The notes beneath the pieces were generated by a model. That model saw nothing but the letters and a program-made list of their open reading frames with translations, did not search any database and was not told the DNA's origin. A program made the translations under genes and the position numbers. A DNA stretch of 11,524 nucleotides from an uncultured Actinomycetes bacterium (GTDB lineage Bacteria > Actinomycetota > Actinomycetes > S36-B12). Where the stretch lies: positions 1 to 11,524 of the forward strand of contig CALGTB010000047.1 of NCBI GenBank assembly GCA_937902285.1, written 5' to 3'. Below, one piece after another: positions 6,735 to 11,524 of the stretch (positions are counted from its first letter, which is position 1; every line of letters starts with the position of its first letter).

Positions 6735-7463
6735 ATGTGCGGACGCTATGCGGCGGCGAAGGACCCGGCAGCGCTGGCGGAGGAGTTCGAGGTCACCGGG
6801 CAGCCGCCTGAGGAGCTGCAGCCGGACTACAACGTCGCGCCGACGAAGAAGGTCTACGTCGTCGTCGACCGCCCGGTCGACGACGTGCTCACCCGGTCGC
6901 TGGTCGTGGCCCGCTGGGGACTGGTTCCGTCGTGGGCCAAGGACCCGTCCATCGGATCGCGGATGATCAACGCACGGGCCGAGACCGTCGCCGAGAAGCC
7001 GGCGTTCCGACGGGCATTCGCCAAGCGTCGCTGCCTGGTGCCCGCGGACGGCTACTTCGAGTGGTACCTGCCCACGGAGCCTGACGCGCCGGTCGGCAAG
7101 ACGGGCAAGCCCATCAAGCAGCCCTTCTTCATCCATCCGGCCGACGGCTCGTCGCTGGCGATGGCCGGCCTGTACGAGTGGTGGCGCGACCCGACGAGGG
7201 AGGACGGCGACCCGGCCGCCTGGCGGCTGACCTGCACCGTCATCACCACCGAGGCCTCCGACGACCTGGGCCGCATCCACGACCGGATGCCGATGACGGT
7301 CGCCCGGGACGACTGGCACCGCTGGCTCGACCCCGACGTCCCCGCCGCAGCCGACCTGCTGGCGCCGGCGTCGGCGGGCCGGCTGGATGCCTACCCGGTG
7401 TCGACGCTGGTCAACAGCGTGCGCAACAACGGGCCGGAACTGCTCGCCCCCCTGGCGGAATGA
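6735..7463 (+). CDS. SRAP-family abasic-site DNA-protein crosslink protein (YedK/HMCES-like)
   Basis: SRAP proteins recognise abasic sites in single-stranded DNA and form a thiazolidine crosslink through Cys2, shielding the lesion. The 242-residue protein begins MCGRYA, so Cys2 becomes the N-terminus once Met is removed. The other active-site residues of YedK have matches: N33 in DYNVAPT, N79 and R81 in MINARAE, E109 in the LVPADGYFEW block, and H182 in IHDRMPM. The C-terminal VSTLVNSVRNNGPELL is also typical. The ATG is three bases after the FUSC stop, with a GGGAGA sequence overlapping the end of FUSC as a possible ribosome site. The last codons overlap the -35 of a sigma-R-type promoter for sigH. 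M. tuberculosis has its homologue in the same neighbourhood. Identification is very secure. Confidence 0.95.
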   Translation: MCGRYAAAKDPAALAEEFEVTGQPPEELQPDYNVAPTKKVYVVVDRPVDDVLTRSLVVARWGLVPSWAKDPSIGSRMINARAETVAEKPAFRRAFAKRRCLVPADGYFEWYLPTEPDAPVGKTGKPIKQPFFIHPADGSSLAMAGLYEWWRDPTREDGDPAAWRLTCTVITTEASDDLGRIHDRMPMTVARDDWHRWLDPDVPAAADLLAPASAGRLDAYPVSTLVNSVRNNGPELLAPLAE

Positions 7464-7482
7464 TCGCGGGCACGACGCGGTT
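7457..7482 (+). promoter_or_regulatory. SigH/SigR-type autoregulatory promoter of sigH
   Basis: GGAAT at 7457-7461, an 18-base spacer and GTT at 7480-7482 match the known sigma-R/sigma-H consensus GGAAT-N18/19-GTT. The -35 overlaps the SRAP stop codon. Transcription would begin near 7488-7492, feeding sigH-rshA and the biotinyl gene. Thiol-oxidative autoinduction of sigH/sigR from such a promoter is established in Streptomyces and mycobacteria. The in-frame GTG at 7492 falls at the expected start of this RNA. Confidence 0.78.
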
Positions 7483-7558
7483 GAGGGGGGTGTGCTCCTC
7501 ATCTCGGCTCCCGAAGGCGGCCTGCCCACCCTTGACCTCTGGGGTGCCGCGTCGGGTC

Positions 7559-7573
7559 TAGGCTCGGCTGCGA
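7559..7573 (+). promoter_or_regulatory. housekeeping-type -10 promoter for the short sigH isoform
   Basis: TAGGCT at 7559-7564 matches TANNNT and lies eight bases before ATG 7573, so the RNA would have a leader of about 0-2 bases. A TTGACC at 7532-7537 is present but 21 bases away, longer than the usual spacer. It may be the constitutive promoter that keeps basal SigH. Confidence 0.4.
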
Positions 7574-8199
7574 TGAGCGAAGCCCCGGTGAGCGACGCGC
7601 CCGAGACCCCCGACGAGGTCTCGGCGCGATTCGAGCGCGATGCCATGCAGTACCTCGACCAGCTCTACGGGGCGGCGATGCGCATGACGCGCAATCCGGC
7701 CGATGCCGAGGATCTCGTGCAGGAGACCTACATGAAGGCCTTCGCCGCCTTCGCGAGCTTCAGCGAGGGGACGAACCTCAAGGCGTGGCTCTTCCGCATC
7801 CTGACGAACACCTACATCAACATCTACCGCAAGAAGCAGCGGCAGCCCTACCAGACGGGCACGGACGACCTGTCCGACTGGCAGCTGGCCGAGGCGGAGA
7901 GCCACACCTCGCGCGGGCTGAGGTCGGCCGAGGCGGAGGCACTCGACCGGCTGGCCGATGCCGACGTGATCGAGGCGCTGGCGGCGCTGCCCGAGGACTT
8001 CCGGATGGCCGTCTACCTGGCCGACGTCGAGGGGTTCGCCTACAAGGAGATCGCCGAGATCATGGACACGCCCGTGGGCACGGTGATGTCGCGGCTCCAT
8101 CGGGGGCGCAAGCTGCTGCGCGAGCTGCTGCAGGACTACGCCGTCGAGCGCGGCCTCATCCCGGCCGTCGTCGGAGCCGACGGGGGTGACGCGGAGTGA
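7573..8199 (+). CDS. sigH: RNA polymerase ECF sigma factor SigH/SigR (thiol-oxidative stress)
   Basis: This 208-residue group IV sigma factor is of the SigH (mycobacterial) or SigR (Streptomyces) type. It directs RNA polymerase to thioredoxin, mycothiol and protein quality control genes after disulfide stress. Region 2 spans about residues 18-88 with the family blocks LYGAAMRMTRNPADAEDLVQ, ETYMKAFAAF and LKAWLFRILTNTYIN. Region 4 spans about 135-185 with LPEDFRMAVYLADVEGFAYK, a helix-turn-helix (EIAEIMDTPVGTVMSRLHRG) and the terminal basic helix. Its stop overlaps the rshA GTG (GTGA), the usual coupled sigma/anti-sigma layout. ATG 7573 is the conventional start, but the frame stays open upstream and GTG 7492 would add 27 residues to an isoform made from the SigH-dependent promoter. 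Assignment as SigH/SigR rests on the protein and the RsrA partner. Confidence 0.95.
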   Translation: MSEAPVSDAPETPDEVSARFERDAMQYLDQLYGAAMRMTRNPADAEDLVQETYMKAFAAFASFSEGTNLKAWLFRILTNTYINIYRKKQRQPYQTGTDDLSDWQLAEAESHTSRGLRSAEAEALDRLADADVIEALAALPEDFRMAVYLADVEGFAYKEIAEIMDTPVGTVMSRLHRGRKLLRELLQDYAVERGLIPAVVGADGGDAE

Positions 8200-8471
8200 G
8201 CTGCGGCAATCCTCATGCGACCGACTGCTCCGACGTCCTGGAGATGGTCGACGAGTTCCTCGACGGCGAGATCGACGATGCCCGGCGGCTCCAGATCGCG
8301 CAGCACCTCGACGAGTGCGCACCATGCCTTCAGCAGTACGGACTGGAGCAGGCCGTGAAGGCGCTGGTCCACCGGTCCTGCGGCTGCGAGGCGGCACCGG
8401 AGCGGCTGCGGATGCAGATCGTCACGAGCATCCGGCAGATCTCGATCACCTACCGCGCATACGGGGAGTAG
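8196..8471 (+). CDS. rshA: redox-sensing zinc anti-sigma factor RshA/RsrA
   Basis: This 91-residue protein is a ZAS-family anti-sigma factor. Reduced and zinc-bound, it holds SigH; oxidation to a disulfide releases zinc and the sigma factor. The key residues fall at nearly the same numbers as in Streptomyces RsrA: C3, H7, C11, H37, C41 and C44, the last three in the HLDECAPC motif (HxxxCxxC). Two extra cysteines, C62 and C64, lie near the C-terminus, where RsrA has an adjacent pair. The GTG start at 8196 overlaps the sigH stop and begins M-S-C-G. The stop lies four bases before the next ATG, and the following gene's ribosome site is inside its last codons. Called RshA by mycobacterial synteny; RsrA is the Streptomyces name. 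Confidence 0.94.
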   Translation: MSCGNPHATDCSDVLEMVDEFLDGEIDDARRLQIAQHLDECAPCLQQYGLEQAVKALVHRSCGCEAAPERLRMQIVTSIRQISITYRAYGE

Positions 8472-8475
8472 CTCG

Positions 8476-8691
8476 ATGGAGCAGACACTGCGAGCAGAGA
8501 TGGTGGCCTCGGTCCACTCCGTGGTCGTCGAGGTCGGCGACGAGGTCGTCGTCGGCGACACCCTGGTGATCCTCGAGTCGATGAAGATGGAGATCCCGGT
8601 CGTGGTCGAGGCTCCCGGGGTCGTGGCCGAGATCAGCGTCGCCCCCGGCGACGTCGTCCGCGAGGGCGACGTCATCGCGATCCTGCTCTGA
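8476..8691 (+). CDS. 71-residue biotin/lipoyl attachment-domain protein (TB7.3-like)
   Basis: The whole 71-residue protein is one biotinyl/lipoyl domain. The attachment motif ESMKME has K37 as the modified lysine, and the Met-Lys-Met context indicates biotin rather than lipoate. The second half has the mirror-symmetric hairpin sequence (VEAPGVVAEISVAPGDVVREGDV) of such domains. Size and position match the M. tuberculosis biotinylated protein TB7.3 (Rv3221c), which also follows rshA. The ATG has a Shine-Dalgarno GGGGAG at 8463-8468, seven bases upstream and inside the rshA end. No carboxylase or transcarboxylase gene is in the window, so its partner enzyme is unknown. Cotranscription with sigH-rshA implies it may rise under thiol stress; that is inference. 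Confidence 0.9.
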   Translation: MEQTLRAEMVASVHSVVVEVGDEVVVGDTLVILESMKMEIPVVVEAPGVVAEISVAPGDVVREGDVIAILL

Positions 8692-8700
8692 CAGCCCCGC

Positions 8701-8714
8701 AGGTCTCGCGACCT
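8701..8714. terminator. small hairpin between convergent genes
   Basis: AGGTC at 8701-8705 pairs with GACCT at 8710-8714 around a TCGC loop, in the 22-base gap between the biotinyl gene (plus) and the GNAT gene (minus). It could slow polymerase from both sides, but the stem is only five pairs and has no T-tract. Confidence 0.22.
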
Positions 8715-9217
8715 CAGCCGTGCGGGACCGCCCGCCCGTAGGCCTGCAGGTGCACGCCGTCGCGGGGCTCCCAGTCGCGCTCGGGCAGCCGCGTGAAGCC
8801 GAGCCGCTCGTAGAACCGGTGCGCGGCGTGGTTCCGGTCGATGACGCAGATGGCGTGTGCGGGCGCGCCGTTCGCCACGGCCCGCCGCTCGCACTCGTCG
8901 ACGAGGGCCTCACCGACGCCGGTGCGCCAGGCCGACGGGGCCACGGCCAGGAAGCGGAACTCCGACTCCTGGCCCCGGCCGATCTCGGAGAACTCGCTGC
9001 CGGGCGGGCAGATCGTCACCGTGCCGACGATGACGCCGTCGCGCAGGGCCACCAGCACGTCTGCGCTCCTGGCGCGGGCGGCGGCGTCGCGCAGCGTCAC
9101 GGCGTAGTCGTCAGCCGGGTCGAGGTGGCCGCCGGCAGAGTAGGACGCGACGCACAGCTCGCCGACGGTGTCGAGCTCGGATGCCTCGGCGGGCCGGATC
9201 TGGATGGGTGGGGTCAC
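8714..9217 (-). CDS. GNAT-family N-acetyltransferase
   Basis: This 167-residue protein has a single GNAT acetyltransferase fold, which uses acetyl-CoA to acetylate an amine or protein. Strand/helix blocks are in order: IRPAEASELDTVGELCVASY (about 6-25), DVLVALRDGVIVGTVTICPP (about 50-70), the central EFRFLAVAPSAWRTGVGEAL acetyl-CoA loop (RTGVGEAL standing for the Q/RxxGxG/A motif), and NHAAHRFYERLGFTRLPERDW near the end. The frame opens much further upstream, but GTG 9217 is the best start. It precedes the first GNAT strand by a few residues, and a CATAGT -10 element lies exactly seven bases upstream. ATG 9241 would add eight residues. The gene is divergent from pdtaS and convergent with the biotinyl gene. 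The substrate is unknown. Confidence 0.88.
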   Translation of the reverse strand: MTPPIQIRPAEASELDTVGELCVASYSAGGHLDPADDYAVTLRDAAARARSADVLVALRDGVIVGTVTICPPGSEFSEIGRGQESEFRFLAVAPSAWRTGVGEALVDECERRAVANGAPAHAICVIDRNHAAHRFYERLGFTRLPERDWEPRDGVHLQAYGRAVPHG

Positions 9218-9229
9218 CGGGCAACTATG
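9217..9229 (-). promoter_or_regulatory. leaderless -10 promoter of the GNAT gene
   Basis: CATAGT on the minus strand (9229 to 9224) resembles TATAGT. The seventh base after it is the G of GTG 9217. No Shine-Dalgarno is visible, and no -35 either. It supports the short start over ATG 9241. Confidence 0.45.
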
Positions 9230-9282
9230 TCCGACACGCATGTGCCAGGCGCTCGGGGGGCCGGGTCGGGCGGGCTCGGGCG

Positions 9283-9297
9283 TATCGTTCCGGCCCA
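9283..9297 (+). promoter_or_regulatory. -10 promoter of pdtaS, leaderless or nearly so
   Basis: TATCGT at 9283-9288 matches TANNNT and ends eight bases before ATG 9297, giving a leader of 0-2 bases. The sequence between is free of a Shine-Dalgarno. It is divergent from the GNAT promoter in the 79-base gap. Confidence 0.45.
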
Positions 9298-10757
9298 TGG
9301 CCATCCTCACCCGGCTCGTCGATGAGCGCACCGACCTCGGCGCGGCCGACGTGGCGCTCCTCGGTGCGCTGGTCGAGGAGTGGGCGCTCGTGGCCGACCT
9401 GTCGCTGAGCGACCTGGTGCTGTGGGTGCCCACCTGGAACGACGGCGGTCTCGTCGTCGTCGCCCAGGTGCGGCCGACGACGGCACCGACCTCGGTGCCC
9501 GACGATCTCGTCGGCTCGTACGCGCCGCGCGGGCGCCACCCCCAGCTCGACCAGGCCATCGCCTTCGGTCGTGCCGTGACCCTCCGCGACATCCAGCATC
9601 CGTGGGCGCCCAGCGGCGTGGAGGCCTTCCCGGTGCGCCGGGCGGACCGCGTCATCGCCGTCGTGGCCCGCCATGCGTCAGCGGCGCCGCGGGTGGCGGG
9701 GCAGCTGGAGGAGATCTACCTGACCTCGGCGGACGACCTGCTCACCATGCTCGTCGACGGCCGGTTCCCGGTCGAGGAGACCGGCACCGACGCCATCGGG
9801 ACCCCGCGAGTGGGCGATGGCCTCGTGCGCCTGGACGCGAGGGGCGTGGTCGAGTACGCCAGTCCGAATGCCGTCAGCGCCCTGCGCCGCCTCGGGCTGG
9901 CCACGGATGTCGTCGGCTCGTCGTTCGCGGAGCTCGCCGTGCGGCTGTCGCGTCGGCCCGGCCCCATGGACGAGGCGCTGACCGCGGTGGCGGGCGGTCG
10001 GCAGGCCGGCACCGCCGACATCGAGAACGCGGCTGCCGTGGTGCTGGTCCGCGGCATTCCGCTCATGCGCTCCGATCGTCTCGTCGGCACGATCCTGTTC
10101 CTGCAGGATGCGACGGACCTGCGGCGGCGTGAGCGGGCCCTGATCAGCAAGGACGCCACGATCCGGGAGATCCACCACCGGGTGAAGAACAACCTGCAGA
10201 CGGTGGCGGCCATGCTCCGGCTCCAGGCGCGGCGCGCCGGGAGCGAGCAGGCGAGGGAGGCGCTCGCCGAGGCCGAGCTGCGCGTGGCGGCGATCGCGGC
10301 GGTCCACGAGTCGCTGTCGGTGGAGGACGGGGAACGGGTCGACTTCGACCAGACGATCGACCGGATCATCGGGCTGGTGCGCGATCTCGCCCCGGCCTAC
10401 GCGTCCGACGGCCAGGTGCCCACGCTGCGCCGAACCGGGGCGTGGGGGACCCTGCGCGCCGACGTGGCCACGTCGCTGGCCATGGCCGCGTCCGAGCTGC
10501 TGCACAACGCCGTGGAGCATGCCGGCGCCCGGGAGATCGTCGTCGAGCTGGGGCGGGAGTCGGACTTCTTCATCATGACGGTGCGAGACGACGGTGCCGG
10601 GCTGCCGGAGGCCTTCGATGCCTCGGTCACTGGGCTGGGCCTGAGCATCGTGCAGTCACTGGTCACCGGCGACCTGCGCGGGACATGCGACCTCAGCGGC
10701 ACCCCAGAGGGAACCGCGGTGGTGATCAGGGTGCCGAGCGACGAGCGGGGAGCGTAG
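9297..10757 (+). CDS. pdtaS: sensor histidine kinase PdtaS (HisKA_2 family)
   Basis: PdtaS is a cytosolic histidine kinase that phosphorylates PdtaR, an ANTAR-domain RNA-binding antiterminator. The 486-residue protein has no membrane segment. It starts with a GAF-like H_kinase_N domain (about 1-150) and a PAS domain (about 170-285, including the VRLDARGVVEYASPNAVSAL block). The HisKA_2 dimer helix carries EIHHRVKNNLQT with H294 the likely phosphorylated residue. An HATPase domain follows: N-box ASELLHNAVEHA, G1 VRDDGAGLPE, and G2 GLGLSIVQSL near residue 450. The frame is open upstream, but ATG 9297 matches the family N-terminus and the -10 element. The stop is six bases from that of whiB1, which converges on it. 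No pdtaR is in the window, as is also true in mycobacteria where the pair is unlinked. Confidence 0.94.
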   Translation: MAILTRLVDERTDLGAADVALLGALVEEWALVADLSLSDLVLWVPTWNDGGLVVVAQVRPTTAPTSVPDDLVGSYAPRGRHPQLDQAIAFGRAVTLRDIQHPWAPSGVEAFPVRRADRVIAVVARHASAAPRVAGQLEEIYLTSADDLLTMLVDGRFPVEETGTDAIGTPRVGDGLVRLDARGVVEYASPNAVSALRRLGLATDVVGSSFAELAVRLSRRPGPMDEALTAVAGGRQAGTADIENAAAVVLVRGIPLMRSDRLVGTILFLQDATDLRRRERALISKDATIREIHHRVKNNLQTVAAMLRLQARRAGSEQAREALAEAELRVAAIAAVHESLSVEDGERVDFDQTIDRIIGLVRDLAPAYASDGQVPTLRRTGAWGTLRADVATSLAMAASELLHNAVEHAGAREIVVELGRESDFFIMTVRDDGAGLPEAFDASVTGLGLSIVQSLVTGDLRGTCDLSGTPEGTAVVIRVPSDERGA

Positions 10758-10763
10758 AGCCGG

Positions 10764-11018
10764 TCAGACGTTGGACCGCGCCCGCAGTCGAGCGTTGCGA
10801 CGCTTGAGCGCGCGGCGCTCGTCTTCGGAGAGCCCGCCCCAGACGCCGGCGTCCTGCCCGGTCTCGAGGGCCCAGCGGAGGCATTCGTCCACGACGCTGC
10901 AACGCCGACACACAGCCTTGGCCTCTTCAATCTGGACCAAGGCGGGTCCGGTGTTGCCGATCGGGAAGAACAGCTCCGGGTCCTCGTCACGGCAGGCGGC
11001 CTCGTGGCGCCAGTCCAT
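10764..11018 (-). CDS. whiB1: WhiB1/WblE-type iron-sulfur transcription factor
   Basis: This 84-residue protein is a Wbl-family regulator that holds a [4Fe-4S] cluster, binds sigma-A region 4 and responds to nitric oxide in mycobacteria. The four cluster cysteines C9, C37, C40 and C46 have the same numbering as M. tuberculosis WhiB1. DWRHEAAC opens the protein, the turn motif GVWGG is at about 58-62, and a basic C-terminal tail (ERRALKRRNARLRAR) is the DNA-binding part. ATG 11018 has a GGAG ribosome site nine bases upstream (11028-11031). It is convergent with pdtaS and is followed upstream by the lipid kinase gene on the same strand, as in M. tuberculosis Rv3218. A CRP-type palindrome lies about 46 bases upstream of the start. 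Confidence 0.96.
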   Translation of the reverse strand: MDWRHEAACRDEDPELFFPIGNTGPALVQIEEAKAVCRRCSVVDECLRWALETGQDAGVWGGLSEDERRALKRRNARLRARSNV

Positions 11019-11063
11019 GGCTAATCACTCCATCAATGCAGCGCACCGGGATCTTCCGGCGCT

Positions 11064-11079
11064 CGTGATTGCTTTCACG
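11064..11079. promoter_or_regulatory. CRP/Cmr-type operator upstream of whiB1
   Basis: CGTGA-N6-TCACG is a perfect palindrome in the outer ten bases and matches the CRP consensus TGTGA-N6-TCACA at the GTGA/TCAC core. Its centre lies about 53 bases before the whiB1 ATG. In M. tuberculosis the cAMP receptor protein Rv3676 controls whiB1 through sites of this type, so conservation here is plausible. The sequence match is direct; the regulation is inferred. Confidence 0.65.
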
Positions 11080-11198
11080 TGATGGCGCAACACGGGGGGC
11101 CGACCTGGGGTCTCCAAGCCGGTCTCCGGAGGAAGTCAGCCATCCCACGAAAGCAACGGGCGTGTATAGGGTCGCAGAGGGATCACCGTCCCACAAGG

Positions 11199-11214
11199 GG
11201 AAAGCCCTCTTTCC
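11199..11214. repeat. inverted repeat GGAAAG-N4-CTTTCC
   Basis: GGAAAG (11199-11204) and CTTTCC (11209-11214) form an exact six-base stem around CCCT in the whiB1 upstream region. It could be an operator, or a terminator stem for the lipid kinase transcript; there is no clear T-tract on the minus strand. Confidence 0.4.
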
Positions 11215-11221
11215 GACCCGT

Positions 11222-11235
11222 GTTGCCTGTTGCCT
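11222..11235. repeat. tandem GTTGCCT direct repeat
   Basis: GTTGCCT occurs twice head to tail (11222-11228 and 11229-11235), reading AGGCAAC twice on the whiB1 strand. Head-to-tail heptamers are a common layout for regulator binding, but no known motif is recognised. Confidence 0.45.
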
Positions 11236-11324
11236 AGGTCACAAATGGATTACGACTGCCCGTTTTGCCCCTGTTCTCGAACCGATTAACGGACGCTGCG
11301 GAAAGCGCTTGCATGGGCGTCGGC

Positions 11325-11524
11325 TCATGCGACGACCCGCAGGGCGTCCGGGTGGCTGGTGAACGCGACCTCCGTGGTCGGGCCGAGCCCCTCGCCGTCG
11401 ATCTGGAACTCCACCGGACGACTGGCCGTGAGGGTGAACGCCTGCTGGTCGTGCCAGACCACCAGCCCGCCGCGCGACGACCTGCCCGTGCGGCTCAGGA
11501 GCATGCGCTGGGCGGCGACGAGCG
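11325..11524 (-). CDS. C-terminal fragment of a diacylglycerol/lipid kinase family protein
   Basis: This is the 3' end of a minus-strand gene that continues past the right edge; about 65 residues are visible, ending at TGA 11325. The visible end carries VEFQIDGEGLGPTTEVAF and ends HPDALRVVA. The IDGE.LG strand and the closing p.alrVv sequence are typical of the C-terminus of YegS/DgkB-type lipid kinases, which phosphorylate diacylglycerol or related lipids. The catalytic N-terminal domain is outside the window. M. tuberculosis Rv3218, next to whiB1, is of the same kind, which supports the call. The fragment is too short to assign a substrate. Confidence 0.75.
   Translation of the reverse strand, partial: LVAAQRMLLSRTGRSSRGGLVVWHDQQAFTLTASRPVEFQIDGEGLGPTTEVAFTSHPDALRVVA

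Larger units (their letters stand above)
11019..11324. other. 306-base intergenic region between the lipid kinase gene and whiB1
   Basis: No coding signal is convincing here on either strand; a 97-codon plus-strand frame crosses it without a ribosome site or family features. The region is less GC-rich than the genes. From the whiB1 side it holds the GGAG ribosome site, a CRP-type palindrome (11064-11079), a TATACA -10-like hexamer on the minus strand (11168 to 11163), a six-pair inverted repeat (11199-11214), a tandem GTTGCCT repeat (11222-11235) and an AAGCGCTT palindrome (11303-11310) close to the lipid kinase stop. It must carry the whiB1 promoter, but I cannot place its start site. Confidence 0.7.

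Noticed and set aside
7532..7537. TTGACC as the -35 of the sigH downstream promoter
   Set aside because: It is 21 bases from the TAGGCT hexamer, beyond the usual 16-19 base spacer, so only the -10 is claimed.
9218..9655. Upstream extension of the GNAT frame (up to 313 codons)
   Set aside because: It lies opposite the pdtaS start and has no family similarity; the GNAT fold begins a few residues after GTG 9217.
11079..11094. Possible second CRP site next to the first
   Set aside because: Only the GTGA half is present; the TCAC half is missing at six-base spacing.
11276..11294. TCGAAC half-site resembling an actinobacterial SOS box
   Set aside because: The matching GTTCGA half is absent at the required four-base spacing.
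11069..11362. 97-codon plus-strand frame between whiB1 and the lipid kinase
   Set aside because: No ribosome site, no recognisable features, and it overlaps the CRP site and the lipid kinase 3' end.

Overview
This GC-rich window comes from an actinobacterium. The evidence is a WhiB-family Fe-S regulator, a SigH/SigR-RsrA redox sigma/anti-sigma pair, a PdtaS-type HisKA_2 kinase, a TB7.3-like biotinyl protein, frequent GTG starts, and several genes whose only visible initiation signal is a -10 hexamer placed directly at the start codon (leaderless mRNAs). The gene set rsgA, aroA, SRAP protein, sigH, rshA, biotinyl protein, pdtaS, whiB1, lipid kinase follows the Mycobacterium tuberculosis region around Rv3218-Rv3228. 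The copper cassette is an accessory insertion relative to that order. I cannot fix the genus; a micrococcal or propionibacterial relative would fit.

Left part (63-5540), all on the minus strand, read from right to left: a small four-helix membrane protein, a PCuAC copper chaperone with an extra N-terminal Cys-pair module, a Tat-exported DyP-type haem peroxidase, and a membrane-anchored CopC domain protein. These look like one copper and redox envelope operon with overlapping stops and starts. aroA (shikimate pathway) and rsgA (ribosome assembly GTPase) follow on the same strand, with aroA having its own leaderless promoter.

Middle (5541-8691), plus strand: a 54-bp divergent promoter gap, a FUSC-family membrane protein, an SRAP (YedK/HMCES-like) abasic-site protein, then sigH, rshA and a 71-residue biotinyl-domain protein. 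A near-perfect sigma-R/sigma-H promoter (GGAAT-N18-GTT) overlaps the SRAP stop codon. It would make sigH autoregulated and could produce an N-terminally extended isoform from GTG 7492.

Right part (8692-11524): a GNAT acetyltransferase (minus) divergent from the sensor kinase pdtaS (plus), then whiB1 (minus), convergent with pdtaS. Upstream of whiB1 is a 306-bp intergenic region with a perfect CRP-type palindrome and other short repeats. The 3' end of a diacylglycerol/lipid kinase gene (minus) closes the window. I found no mobile element, CRISPR array, tRNA or rRNA, and no clearly novel system. The most interesting items are regulatory (the sigH extended isoform, the whiB1 CRP site, the leaderless promoters) and the copper/DyP cassette.
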